The notes under the pieces are model-generated. The model saw only the letters and a list, made by a program, of their open reading frames with translations, had not been told where the DNA came from and did no database searches. Positions 27,352-37,541 of a stretch of DNA of 64,000 bases are shown here, one piece after another. Origin of the DNA: Bradyrhizobium sp. Arg816. Lineage in GTDB: Bacteria; Pseudomonadota; Alphaproteobacteria; Rhizobiales; Xanthobacteraceae. The stretch's first letter is position 1. Each line of letters begins with the position of its first letter. Both the position numbers and the translations under genes were made by a program. The DNA lies in contig NZ_JAPRAQ010000008.1 in assembly GCF_029989365.1 (NCBI RefSeq), positions 1-64,000 of the forward strand. Direction: 5' to 3'.

Positions 27352-27833
27352 TGAGATGGTTTTCGGAATGGTGGCGCGGCGGCACGGCCGCCGTCGAGCC
27401 GGCCTCCACGCGCGACGCCGCGCGGCTGGCGCAACTGCACGGACAATCCTTTGCCCGCGGCTGGGGCGAAAGCGAGTTCGAAGGCATGATCGGCGAGCGC
27501 AACACGCTCGTGCACCGGTTGCGGCTCGGCCGCAAGACCATCGGATTCGCGGTCTCGCGGATCGGCGCGGACGAAGCGGAAATCCTCTCTATCGCGGTCG
27601 ACCAGGCTCACCGCGGCCGTGGCCTTTCCCACACACTGCTGATGACGCATCTCGGCCACCTCGCGGGGCGCGGCGTGCGCACAATATTTCTCGAAGTCGA
27701 AGAAAATAACCAGCCGGCGCGGCGGCTCTACGATCGGGCCGGATTCATGGTGGTCGGGCGCCGCGAACGCTACTATAAGCAGCCCAACGGGGAACAATTG
27801 AACGCACTTCTGATGCGACGTGACTTGTCGTAA
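27348..27833 (+). CDS. rimI: ribosomal protein S18 alanine N-acetyltransferase
   Basis: A 161-residue GNAT protein. The acetyl-CoA loop is AHRGRGLSHTLLMTHL, followed by FLEVEENNQPARRLYDRAGFMVVGRR, the standard RimI C-terminal segment. It overlaps tsaB and is followed by fur after 38 bp (from the chosen fur start), so the three are likely one transcript. Substrate assignment as S18 N-terminal alanine follows from family and from the tsaB neighbourhood. Confidence 0.88.
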   Translation: MMRWFSEWWRGGTAAVEPASTRDAARLAQLHGQSFARGWGESEFEGMIGERNTLVHRLRLGRKTIGFAVSRIGADEAEILSIAVDQAHRGRGLSHTLLMTHLGHLAGRGVRTIFLEVEENNQPARRLYDRAGFMVVGRRERYYKQPNGEQLNALLMRRDLS

Positions 27834-27871
27834 CATTGATGGCAGAAAGCGCCCCGTCAGGCAGACACCCT

Positions 27872-28327
27872 ATGACTGGACTTAAACCTTCCTCCGCCTC
27901 CAAGGCGACCGGCATCGAGGCACGCTGCGCCGCCACCGGCATGCGCATGACCGAGCAGCGCCGCGTCATCGCCCGCGTGCTGGCGGAATCGGTCGACCAC
28001 CCCGACGTCGAGGAACTGTACCGGCGCTGCGTCGCCGTCGACGACAAGATCTCGATCTCGACCGTGTATCGCACCGTCAAGCTGTTCGAGGATGCCGGCA
28101 TCATCGAGCGCCATGATTTCCGCGAGGGCCGCGCGCGCTACGAGACGATGCGCGACAGCCATCACGACCACCTCATCAATCTGCGCGACGGCAAGGTGAT
28201 CGAGTTCACCTCCGAAGAGATCGAGAAGCTGCAGGCGGAGATTGCCCGCAAGCTCGGCTACAAGCTGGTCGATCATCGGCTCGAGCTCTATTGCGTTCCG
28301 CTCGACGACGACAAGCCGACGTCTTGA
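27872..28327 (+). CDS. fur: Fur family transcriptional regulator Fur
   Basis: A 151-residue metalloregulator. The winged-helix region includes GMRMTEQRRVIARVLAES and ISISTVYRTVKLFEDAGIIERHDF, and the metal-binding HHDHLINL block is present. In Bradyrhizobium, Fur (or Mur in other rhizobia) responds to iron or manganese and represses irr; the irr gene is in this window at 58175, with a Fur-site-like promoter. The start is set at ATG 27872 by similarity; ATG 27839 or TTG 27836, six bases after rimI, are alternatives that would add 11-12 residues. Confidence 0.92.
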   Translation: MTGLKPSSASKATGIEARCAATGMRMTEQRRVIARVLAESVDHPDVEELYRRCVAVDDKISISTVYRTVKLFEDAGIIERHDFREGRARYETMRDSHHDHLINLRDGKVIEFTSEEIEKLQAEIARKLGYKLVDHRLELYCVPLDDDKPTS

Positions 28328-28331
28328 TCTA

Positions 28332-29012
28332 GTGTCCATCGATCTCATCATCTTCGATTGCGACGGCGTGCTCGTGGACAGCGAGGTCATTTCCTGTCGC
28401 GCGCATGCCGACGTGCTCACGCGGCACGGTTATCCGATCACGTCGGAGCAGGTGTTGGTGCGCTTCCTCGGCGTCTCCGAGAAAGACGCGCGGCGGATGG
28501 TCGAGCAGGAGATCGGCCGCAGTCTTCCCGACGATCTCGAGAGCCAGGTGAGTGCAGCCACGCTGCAATTCTACGCCAGCGATCTCCAGCCGATCACCCA
28601 TGTCGCGGCAGCGATTGGCGCGATCGATTTGCCCAAATGCGTCGCATCGAGCGGCACGCCGGAAAAGATCCATCACGGCCTGACCTGCGCCGGACTCTAC
28701 GACCTGCTCGCCCCGAACATCTTTTCCGCAAGCCAGGTCGCACGCGGCAAGCCCGCACCCGACCTGTTCCTCTTTGCCGCCGCGCAGATGAAGGTCGCAC
28801 CGGAACGATGCCTGGTGATCGAGGACAGCGTCCCCGGCGTAACCGGCGCACACGCCGCCGGGATGGCCGTGCTGGGGTTTCATGGCGGCAGCCACTGCCC
28901 GCCGGGTCACGCCGAAAGGCTGCGAGCCGCCGGCGCCGGCCTGACGTTCGACGATATGCGGCAATTGCCGGAGCTGGTCCGGCGGGTCGAGGCGGACGCC
29001 CCGGCGGGCTGA
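28332..29012 (+). CDS. HAD superfamily phosphatase / phosphoglucomutase-like
   Basis: A 226-residue HAD hydrolase. Motif I is FDCDGVLVDSE with the nucleophile and acid Asp pair, motif II Ser/Thr is in CVASSGTPEKIHHGL, motif III Lys is in RGKPAPDLFLFAAA and motif IV is VIEDSVPGVTGAHAAG. The start is taken as GTG 28332, 4 bp after fur, giving a standard N-terminus. The substrate is unknown (beta-phosphoglucomutase and 2-phosphoglycolate phosphatase branches look alike). It sits between fur and miaB, where I would expect plsC in many rhizobia. Confidence 0.85.
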   Translation: MSIDLIIFDCDGVLVDSEVISCRAHADVLTRHGYPITSEQVLVRFLGVSEKDARRMVEQEIGRSLPDDLESQVSAATLQFYASDLQPITHVAAAIGAIDLPKCVASSGTPEKIHHGLTCAGLYDLLAPNIFSASQVARGKPAPDLFLFAAAQMKVAPERCLVIEDSVPGVTGAHAAGMAVLGFHGGSHCPPGHAERLRAAGAGLTFDDMRQLPELVRRVEADAPAG

Positions 29013-29201
29013 TTCCGACCAATTGGCATCATCCGGGGCACGAACGGTGCGCGTGAAGGGTCGAATCCCGAGGTTTTGCTGAAATTCCGGGTTCACCCGC
29101 CTTCTGGGCGCCCCGGAATACCGTTTGGGGCCCCCAATCGCTGGATTTTCGCCCCTCTAGCCTATATCTGAGGGGCGTCCTCCACCTCAATTCCGGGTTC
29201 C

Positions 29202-30596
<1,395 letters not shown>

Positions 30597-30600
30597 ACCC

Positions 30601-31656
30601 TTGCCAAAAAGCGCATCGGATTCGTCTTCGCTCGCTCCCAGCCGCAAATTTGACCGCGACATGCAAGTTCCGCCCGAGACCCAGGTCGTCATCGACTTCG
30701 ACGACAACCGCGCCGCTTCCGCGCTGGTCGGCCCCTACGGCCAGCATCTCGCTCAGATCGAGCGGCGGCTCGGCGTGGTGGTCGACTCCAAGGGCAACCA
30801 CATCACCATCGGCGGCACGCGCGACGGCTGCGACGCCGCGCGCCGCGTGCTGGAGGCACTCTACGCGCAGGCCGTGAAGGGGCAGGATCTCGACCAGGGC
30901 GAAGTCGAAGGCGCGATCCGCGCCGTGATCGCACAGGGCTCGCTGTTCGAATTCGACGCCAAATCGGCCAAATCCACCTTCGACAGCATCAATTTGCGCA
31001 AGCGCCCGGTGCGCGCGCGCACCGCCGCGCAGGATTCCTACATCCGCGCGCTGAAGCGCCACGAGCTGGTGTTCGGCATCGGCCCCGCCGGCACCGGCAA
31101 GACCTGGCTCGCGGTCGCGCATGCCGCGCAGCTGTTCGAGCGCAAGGAAGTCGACAAGATCATCCTGTCGCGTCCGGCGGTCGAGGCCGGCGAGCGGCTC
31201 GGCTTTTTGCCCGGCGATCTCCGCGAGAAGGTCGATCCGTATCTCCGTCCGATCTACGACGCGCTTTACGACCTCATGGACGCGCGCATCGTCGAGCGGG
31301 CGCTCCAGACCGGCGAGATCGAGATCGCGCCGCTCGCCTTCATGCGCGGCCGCACGCTGACCAACGCTGCCATCATCCTGGACGAGGCGCAGAACACCAC
31401 GTCGATGCAGATGAAGATGTTCTTGACCCGTCTCGGCGAGAACAGCCGCATGATCGTGACGGGCGATCCCTCGCAGATCGACCTGCCGAACGGCCAGACC
31501 TCGGGCCTCGCCGAGGCAACGCGCCTGTTGAGCGGCGTCGAAGGCATTGCACAAGTTCATTTCAAAGCCGAGGACGTGATCCGCCACGAGCTCGTGGCAC
31601 GAATCGTCTCTGCCTATGAAGGGCAGCCGCAACGGCCGGCCGCCGGTAAATCCTGA
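30601..31656 (+). CDS. phoH: PhoH family ATPase
   Basis: A 351-residue PhoH-like P-loop ATPase, often found next to ybeY in bacteria and linked to RNA metabolism. Walker A is GPAGTGKT at residues 161-168; Walker B is IILDEAQN. A KH-like N-terminal segment (GQHLAQIERRLGVVVDSKG) precedes it. Start is a TTG: 30601 is chosen, though TTG 30586, inside the miaB end, is in frame too and would overlap miaB. Confidence 0.9.
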   Translation: MPKSASDSSSLAPSRKFDRDMQVPPETQVVIDFDDNRAASALVGPYGQHLAQIERRLGVVVDSKGNHITIGGTRDGCDAARRVLEALYAQAVKGQDLDQGEVEGAIRAVIAQGSLFEFDAKSAKSTFDSINLRKRPVRARTAAQDSYIRALKRHELVFGIGPAGTGKTWLAVAHAAQLFERKEVDKIILSRPAVEAGERLGFLPGDLREKVDPYLRPIYDALYDLMDARIVERALQTGEIEIAPLAFMRGRTLTNAAIILDEAQNTTSMQMKMFLTRLGENSRMIVTGDPSQIDLPNGQTSGLAEATRLLSGVEGIAQVHFKAEDVIRHELVARIVSAYEGQPQRPAAGKS

Positions 31657-31717
31657 CGAGACAACAGCCGGACCATATGGGCGCGGACAGGGCGTCCTTT
31701 GGTTCCGAACAAACAAG

Positions 31718-32227
31718 ATGTCACATCCAAACCTTCCCATGACCGAGGTCCTCGTCGTTGCCGATTGCTGGCAGCGCGAGCCCGATTCCGAAACGGTGAT
31801 CCAGCGTGCGGTGGCAGCCGCCGCCGAGAGTGTCGACGAGGACGTTGCCGACGCCGAAGTGGCCGTGATGCTGACCGATGATGCCGGCATCCGCACGCTC
31901 AACAGCAACTGGCGCGGCATCGACAAGCCGACCAACGTGCTGTCGTTCCCCGCGCTCCAGCCGGAGGGCGAGTGGAAGGAAGGCGATGCGCCGCGCATGC
32001 TCGGCGACATCGCGATCGCCTACGAGACCATGCGGCGCGAGGCGGACGAGGAACAGAAGCCGTTCGATCATCATTTGAGCCATCTCGCCGTGCATGGTTT
32101 CCTGCACCTGATCGGCTACGACCACGAGAACGATGGCGACGCGGAGGAGATGGAAGCGCTCGAACGAGAGATCCTGTCTCATCTCGGCATACCCGATCCC
32201 TATGCAGACCGCCCGGGGACGCATTGA
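31718..32227 (+). CDS. ybeY: endoribonuclease YbeY (rRNA maturation)
   Basis: A 169-residue zinc-dependent endoribonuclease acting in 16S rRNA 3' processing and ribosome quality control. The zinc motif HxxxHxxxxxH is His126, His130 and His136 (HGFLHLIGYDH). Conserved NVLSFP and GDIAIAYE also appear. ATG 31718 follows phoH by 61 bp. Confidence 0.94.
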   Translation: MSHPNLPMTEVLVVADCWQREPDSETVIQRAVAAAAESVDEDVADAEVAVMLTDDAGIRTLNSNWRGIDKPTNVLSFPALQPEGEWKEGDAPRMLGDIAIAYETMRREADEEQKPFDHHLSHLAVHGFLHLIGYDHENDGDAEEMEALEREILSHLGIPDPYADRPGTH

Positions 32228-32228
32228 G

Positions 32229-33347
32229 ATGCCCGATTCCGACCCTATTCACGACAATCCGCGCAATACCGCCAATTTGCCGGTCGTGGTGACATCAGGC
32301 GAGGTGATGCGGCCGACCGCGGAAGGCTGGCTGCTGCGTGCCATTCGCACCCTGTTCGGCTGGAAGGCGGGATCGGTGCGCGACGATCTCCAGGTCGTGC
32401 TCGATGCCACGACGCCTGACGACACCGGCTTCTCGACCGTCGAGCGCACCATGTTGCGCAACATCCTCGGTCTGCACGAGCGCCGCATCGCCGACGTCAT
32501 GGTGCATCGTGCCGACATCATCGCGGTGAAGCGCGACATCCCGCTCGGCGAGTTGATGGACCGCTTCGAGGGCGCCGGCCATTCGCGCCTCGTCGTCTAC
32601 AACGAGACGCTGGATGACCCCGTCGGCATCGTCCACATCCGCGATCTGCTCGCCTTCATGACCGCGCGCGCACGGGTGTCCGAGGCCACGAAAACCAAGC
32701 GCAAGAAGCCGCTGCCGGCCGGCCTCGACCTGCGTACGGTCGACCTGGCGCTACCGCTGCAGGATGCGCGCATCATCCGCAAGCTGCTCTACGTGCCGCC
32801 GTCGATGCGCGCGATCGACCTGCTGGCGCAAATGCAGGCCACGCGCATCCATCTGGCGCTGGTGGTCGACGAATATGGCGGCAGCGACGGACTGGTTTCG
32901 CTCGAGGACATCGTCGAGCAGATCGTCGGCGAGATCGACGACGAGCATGACAGCGACGAGCCGCCCTCGATCGTGCGGCTGCCCGACAACGCCTTCATTG
33001 CAGACGCCCGCGCCAGCCTCGACGACGTCCGCACGGTGATCGGCGAGGATTTCGTCACCGGCGAGGCCGGCGAGGAAGTCGAGACGCTCGGCGGCTATCT
33101 GGTCAGCTTCGTCGGGCGCCTGCCGGTGCGCGGCGAGGTGATCTCCGGCCCCGGCCATTACGAGATCGAGGTGCTCGATGCCGATCCGCGCCGCGTCAAG
33201 CGGTTGCGCATCTCGACGCGGAAGGAGCGTCCCGCGCCGCGTACCCAGCGCGAGAGCCGCCGCCGCGAGGCCACGCCGGAGAGCGGTCAACCGCCTTCCA
33301 GCGACACGCCCGTCCCGCCGCCAAGCGACGGGACCGGTCCGCAGTGA
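32229..33347 (+). CDS. CorC/HlyC-type CBS domain protein
   Basis: A 372-residue protein with two CBS domains (around RRIADVMVHRADIIAVKRDIPLGELMD and VPPSMRAIDLLAQMQATRIHLALVVDEYGG) and a C-terminal CorC/HlyC transporter-associated domain. An N-terminal membrane-spanning DUF21 domain is absent, so it is the short soluble CorC type linked to Mg2+/Co2+ efflux. It follows ybeY by 1 bp and overlaps lnt by 4 bp, the standard ybeY-corC-lnt order. Confidence 0.9.
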   Translation: MPDSDPIHDNPRNTANLPVVVTSGEVMRPTAEGWLLRAIRTLFGWKAGSVRDDLQVVLDATTPDDTGFSTVERTMLRNILGLHERRIADVMVHRADIIAVKRDIPLGELMDRFEGAGHSRLVVYNETLDDPVGIVHIRDLLAFMTARARVSEATKTKRKKPLPAGLDLRTVDLALPLQDARIIRKLLYVPPSMRAIDLLAQMQATRIHLALVVDEYGGSDGLVSLEDIVEQIVGEIDDEHDSDEPPSIVRLPDNAFIADARASLDDVRTVIGEDFVTGEAGEEVETLGGYLVSFVGRLPVRGEVISGPGHYEIEVLDADPRRVKRLRISTRKERPAPRTQRESRRREATPESGQPPSSDTPVPPPSDGTGPQ

Positions 33348-34957
33348 CTTCGTTCCAGCGGCTTCGGCAGATTGCGCTTGCCATCATCCTCACCTGGGGA
33401 TGGAAGCGCGCGCTCGTCGCGATGGGGTGCGGCGCGCTGTCGGTGCTGGCGCTGGCGCCGTTCAATGTCTTTCCGGTGCTGTTCATTACCTTCCCGGTGC
33501 TGGTCTGGCTGATCGATGGTGCGGGCGCCGGACGATATCGCGGCGTCCCCGCCGCGGCTCTGACGGGCTATTGGTTCGGGCTCGGCTATTTCGTCCCCGG
33601 CCTCTACTGGATCGGCTACGCCTTCTTCGTCGACGCCGATGTGTTCGCTTGGCTGACGCCGTTCGCCGTGCTTGGCCTGCCGGCCTATCTCTCCATCTTC
33701 ACCGCGATCGGATTCGCGCTGGCCCGCCTGCTCTGGACCAAGGATGCGACGCGCATCCTCGCGCTCGCCGCAAGCCTCACCATCGCCGAATGGCTGCGCG
33801 GTCACGCATTGACCGGCTTCCCCTGGAACGCGTTCGGCTATGCCCTGTCCGAGCCGCTGCCGCTGGCGCAGACAGCGTCGCTGATCGGCCTGTGGGGCAT
33901 GACGTTCCTTAGCGTTGCGATCTTCGCAAGCCCGGCGGCGCTGATCGACCGCACGCCCGATCGCCGCCCGGCATGGCGCGCGCCGGCCGCTGCGATTGCG
34001 CTTCTGGTTGTCATGAGCATCTTCGGCGCGATCCGCCTGTCGCTGCATCCGACCACGATGGTCGCGGGTGTGAAGCTGCGCCTGATGCAGCCGGACCTCC
34101 AGCAGGACGCGAAATTCAACTACGCCGCCAAGGCGGAGGTGATGAAGAAATATCTGGCGCTGTCGGACCGCGCCTCGGGGCCGCAATCGACCGGCGTGCG
34201 CGATGCCACCATCCTGATCTGGCCGGAATCCGCCTTTCCGTTCTTCCTGACCCGCGAAGCCGACGCGATGGCTGAGATCGCCGAGCTGCTGCCGAAGGGC
34301 ACGGTGCTGATCACAGGCTCGGTCCGCGCCCCCGACCTGCCGCGGGGCACGCCGATCACGCGCGCCTACAACTCGATCTACGTGATCGATCACGACGGCA
34401 GCGTGCTCTCGGTCTACGACAAGCTGCACCTCGTGCCGTTCGGCGAATTCCTGCCCTACCAGGACCTGATGGAGAAGCTCGGCTTCGAGCAACTCACGCG
34501 CGTGCGCGGCGGCTTCATTCCCGGCAGCGTGCGACATGCGCTAGCGGTGCCCGGCGCGCCGCCCGCGCTGCCGCTGATCTGCTACGAAGCAATTTTTCCA
34601 GGCGAGGTCGCCGCCCGCAACGAGCGTCCGGGCTGGATCGTGAACCTCACCAATGACGGCTGGTTCGGCATGTCGACCGGCCCCTATCAGCATCTCGAGC
34701 AGGCCCGGATGCGTGCGATCGAGCTCGGATTGCCGCTGGTCCGGTCCGCCAATACCGGCGTGTCAGCGGTGATCGATCCGGTGGGACGAACCGTTGCCAG
34801 CCTCGGCCTCGGCGTCGAAGGCATTTTGGATGCAAACCTGCCCGCCGCAATTCCGCCGACCGTCTATGCGCGGGTGGGCGACGTGCCCGCAGCCATGCTC
34901 GTTGCGCTGGCCGTGATTCTGGCGGTCCGCCGACGTGTTGCCAAACGGCACCCCTGA
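33344..34957 (+). CDS. lnt: apolipoprotein N-acyltransferase
   Basis: A 537-residue inner-membrane enzyme that adds the third acyl chain to lipoproteins. An N-terminal set of about eight hydrophobic helices is followed by a periplasmic nitrilase-like domain. The catalytic triad fits Glu295 (WPESAFP), Lys360 (DKLHLVPFGE) and Cys413 (ICYEAIFP), with spacing near E. coli Lnt's. GTG start overlaps the corC stop (GTGA). The rhizobial name actA was used for this gene in acid-tolerance work in Sinorhizobium, where phrR lies next to it, as here. Confidence 0.95.
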   Translation: MTSFQRLRQIALAIILTWGWKRALVAMGCGALSVLALAPFNVFPVLFITFPVLVWLIDGAGAGRYRGVPAAALTGYWFGLGYFVPGLYWIGYAFFVDADVFAWLTPFAVLGLPAYLSIFTAIGFALARLLWTKDATRILALAASLTIAEWLRGHALTGFPWNAFGYALSEPLPLAQTASLIGLWGMTFLSVAIFASPAALIDRTPDRRPAWRAPAAAIALLVVMSIFGAIRLSLHPTTMVAGVKLRLMQPDLQQDAKFNYAAKAEVMKKYLALSDRASGPQSTGVRDATILIWPESAFPFFLTREADAMAEIAELLPKGTVLITGSVRAPDLPRGTPITRAYNSIYVIDHDGSVLSVYDKLHLVPFGEFLPYQDLMEKLGFEQLTRVRGGFIPGSVRHALAVPGAPPALPLICYEAIFPGEVAARNERPGWIVNLTNDGWFGMSTGPYQHLEQARMRAIELGLPLVRSANTGVSAVIDPVGRTVASLGLGVEGILDANLPAAIPPTVYARVGDVPAAMLVALAVILAVRRRVAKRHP

Positions 34958-34990
34958 TCACGCTCTCGCCGCCGCCGCGCCCGGAATCCT

Positions 34991-35017
34991 TTGACAACCG
35001 TAGTCCCACGGTTGACA
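34991..35017. promoter_or_regulatory. inverted repeat between lnt and the XRE gene, candidate operator
   Basis: CAACCGT (34995-35001) and ACGGTTG (35008-35014) form a perfect 7-bp inverted repeat with a 6-bp spacer. Two TTGACA sequences overlap it (34991-34996 and 35012-35017), so a -35 element may be hidden inside. No good -10 at a 16-18 bp spacing was found. A site for PhrR autoregulation is plausible but unproven. Confidence 0.45.
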
Positions 35018-35177
35018 GACTGCACAGGGGTTCCTCATTCTGCACCTGCTGCGAAAGACAGTGGGCGTTGCTAAATTTCTCCGCAATGTTTCCCAATAAC
35101 AGGGTTTGATTTTGACGATGCTGGCACCGGAGGCATTCTTGTGATTGCGCCGAAGGTGATGTTTGGAGGCTGAGGAA

Positions 35178-35591
35178 ATGTCGAAAGCGCCCAACCCTGT
35201 TGACAAATATGTCGGCAGCCGCGTGCGTATGCGCCGCATCATGTTGGGCATGAGCCAGGAAAAGCTCGGTGAAGCTTTGGGCCTGACTTTCCAGCAGATC
35301 CAGAAGTACGAGAAGGGCACGAATCGCGTCGGCGCGAGCCGCATCCAGCAGATCGCCGAGATTCTGCAGGTGCCGGTGTCGTTCCTGTTCGAGGGCGGGC
35401 CGAGCGGCGTGGCCGGCCCGGATGGCTTCGCCGAAGGCGCCTCGCCTTCCTATGTCTCGGACTTCCTCGCGACCTCCGAAGGTCTCGCCTTGACCAAGGC
35501 GTTCACCCGAATCACTGATTCGAAGATGCGCCGCTCGATCGTCGATCTCGTCGAGCAGATCGCCGCCCGCGAAGGTCCCGACAAACGGTGA
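35178..35591 (+). CDS. XRE family regulator of the PhrR/PraR type
   Basis: A 137-residue regulator with an N-terminal Cro/CI helix-turn-helix: VGSRVRMRRIMLGMSQEKLGEALGLTFQQIQKYEKGTNRVGA. The rest (residues ~80-137) is a helical dimerisation tail. Placement directly after lnt matches phrR of Sinorhizobium (pH-induced) and praR of Rhizobium/Azorhizobium (quorum-sensing and biofilm regulator). ATG 35178 has GAGG upstream; a TTG at 35163 is possible. A 7-bp inverted repeat lies ~165 bp upstream and may be an operator. Confidence 0.88.
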   Translation: MSKAPNPVDKYVGSRVRMRRIMLGMSQEKLGEALGLTFQQIQKYEKGTNRVGASRIQQIAEILQVPVSFLFEGGPSGVAGPDGFAEGASPSYVSDFLATSEGLALTKAFTRITDSKMRRSIVDLVEQIAAREGPDKR

Positions 35592-35706
35592 CGCGACGGC
35601 TCAATCCGATTTGAGACTGCGCCAAATCTGGCCTATGTCGTCATTTGCGGCCGCGCCCTGATGCGCGTGCTATCAGATGATGCGGTTCAAAGGCACAGAT
35701 GCGTTC

Positions 35707-36834
35707 ATGACCAAGTCCAATTGGTTCGATTCACAAACTATTCTCGATGGCATCCGCCGCTGGGTGGAGATCGAGACGCCGACGGACACACCTGAACAGG
35801 TCAACAAGCTGATCTCCGTGGTCGCGGAGCAATACCGCGATCTGCCGGTTACGCTCGAGCGCGTCGCCGGCGTCGATGGTTGCGGCGATCATCTCGTTGC
35901 ACGCTCGACCTGGGGCCAGGACCGGCCGGGCATTTTGGTGCTGAGCCACCTCGATACCGTTCATCCCAGGGGATTCATCGAGCGCCTGCCGTTCAAGGTC
36001 GAAGGCGACAGCGCGTTCGGTCCCGGCATCTACGACATGAAGGGCGGCGCCTATATCGCCCATCACGCCTTTCGCGCGCTCTGCGCCGCCGGCGATCGCT
36101 CGCCGCTCGGCATCACCCATTTGTTCACCTCCGACGAGGAGATCGGCAGCCCGACCTCGCGCAAGCTGATCGAGGCGGAAGGGCGCAAGGCCAAATACGT
36201 GCTGGTGACTGAGCCCGCGCGCGACGGCGGCAAGATCGTCACCGGGCGCAAGGGCGTCGGACGATTCGAAGTCTTCATCAAGGGTGTACCCGCACATGCC
36301 GGCACGCGGCCCCAGGATGGCCGCAGCGCGATCCGCGAGCTTGCCAACGTCATCCTGGCGCTGGAAGCGATGAATGATCTGGCACGCGGCGTTACGGTGA
36401 ATGTCGGCGTGGCGCGCGGCGGCACGCGCCCCAACGTCACGCCGGAAGAGGCCTATGCCGAAGTCGACCTGCGCGTGCCGAGCTTTGCCGACGCGGAAGA
36501 GTTCGTCGGCAAGATCCTCGGGCTGACGTCGAAGACGGATGGCGTCACGGTCAAGGTCACGGGCGGGCTCAACCGTCCACCCTACGAGAAGAGCAACGCA
36601 GGCGCCTCGCTGTACGAGCATGCGAAGTCGCTTGCCACCGAGATCGGCTTCGAGTTGATCGACACCCACACCGGCGGCGGCTCGGATGGCAATTTCACCG
36701 CCGCGCACACCGCAACGCTCGACGGACTCGGCGTCGACGGCAAGGGCGCACACACCCATTATGAGCAGATCTACGTCTCGTCGCTCGAACCCCGCGCGCG
36801 GCTGCTCCATCGCCTGTACCAGACGCTGCGATGA
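35707..36834 (+). CDS. M20 family metallopeptidase (carboxypeptidase G2-like)
   Basis: A 375-residue M20 dizinc peptidase similar to glutamate carboxypeptidases. His81-x-Asp83 (SHLDTVH), bridging Asp110 (GIYDMKGG), base Glu144 and Glu145 (TSDEEIG) and the C-terminal His in GAHTHYEQIY are all present. The middle dimerisation domain is KGVPAHAGTRPQDGRSAI. It has no signal peptide, so it is probably cytoplasmic, unlike secreted CPG2. ATG 35707 is chosen; 35677 is an alternative. Overlaps trmB (ATGA). Confidence 0.88.
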   Translation: MTKSNWFDSQTILDGIRRWVEIETPTDTPEQVNKLISVVAEQYRDLPVTLERVAGVDGCGDHLVARSTWGQDRPGILVLSHLDTVHPRGFIERLPFKVEGDSAFGPGIYDMKGGAYIAHHAFRALCAAGDRSPLGITHLFTSDEEIGSPTSRKLIEAEGRKAKYVLVTEPARDGGKIVTGRKGVGRFEVFIKGVPAHAGTRPQDGRSAIRELANVILALEAMNDLARGVTVNVGVARGGTRPNVTPEEAYAEVDLRVPSFADAEEFVGKILGLTSKTDGVTVKVTGGLNRPPYEKSNAGASLYEHAKSLATEIGFELIDTHTGGGSDGNFTAAHTATLDGLGVDGKGAHTHYEQIYVSSLEPRARLLHRLYQTLR

Positions 36835-37541
36835 GCGAACGAAAATCAGATCCCGATCGCGATGACAGCGAGCGCGCCTTCTTCGGGCGCCGCAAGGGCC
36901 ACAAGCTCAGGCAGCACCAGGCCGAGCTGATCGATCATCTGCTGCCGCATCTTTCGCTCGACATCGAGGGTGAGAAGCCGGCGAACGCCAACGATATCTT
37001 CGATCACGCGGCCGACGATGTGCGGCTCGAGATCGGCTTCGGCGGCGGCGAGCATCTTGCGGCCGAGGCCCAGAACTTCGCCACGACCGGCTTCATCGGC
37101 TGCGAGCCCTATGTCAACGGCATGGCAAAAATCCTCGCACAGATCGAGGCCGCCAACATCGGCAACATCCGCCTGTTCGCGGGCGATGCCACCGAGCTCC
37201 TGGCCTGGCTGCCGCCGGCATCGCTGTCGCGGATCGACCTGATCCATCCCGATCCCTGGCCGAAGCGGCGGCACTGGAAGCGGCGCTTCGTCCAGGACCG
37301 GACCATCGCCGCGATGGCACGCGTGCTGAGGGCGGGCGGCGAATTCCGTTTCGTGTGCGATATCGACGATTATTGCGCGTGGACGCTGATGCATCTGGCG
37401 CGATCGACGGATTTTCAGTGGCTCGCCGAATGCGCCGACGATTTCCGTCGGCCATGGGACGGCTACACCATGACGCGCTACGGCCGGAAGGCCACGCGCG
37501 AAGGGCGCAAGACGACGTATCTGCGGTTCAGGCGGCGCTAG
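36831..37541 (+). CDS. trmB: tRNA (guanine-N7-)-methyltransferase
   Basis: A 236-residue SAM-dependent enzyme that makes m7G46 in tRNA. SAM motif LEIGFGGGEHL, substrate motif DLIHPDPWPKRRHWKRRF and the TMTRYGRKATREGRKTTYL C-terminus are typical. The start overlaps the upstream M20 peptidase stop by 4 bp. Convergent with the DUF2336 gene, with which it overlaps by 4 bp at the stop codons. Confidence 0.94.
   Translation: MSERKSDPDRDDSERAFFGRRKGHKLRQHQAELIDHLLPHLSLDIEGEKPANANDIFDHAADDVRLEIGFGGGEHLAAEAQNFATTGFIGCEPYVNGMAKILAQIEAANIGNIRLFAGDATELLAWLPPASLSRIDLIHPDPWPKRRHWKRRFVQDRTIAAMARVLRAGGEFRFVCDIDDYCAWTLMHLARSTDFQWLAECADDFRRPWDGYTMTRYGRKATREGRKTTYLRFRRR

Noticed and set aside
29060..29100. tRNA T-loop-like GGTCGAATCCC in the gap before miaB.
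   Set aside because: No acceptor or anticodon stem can be built around it, so it is not a tRNA.
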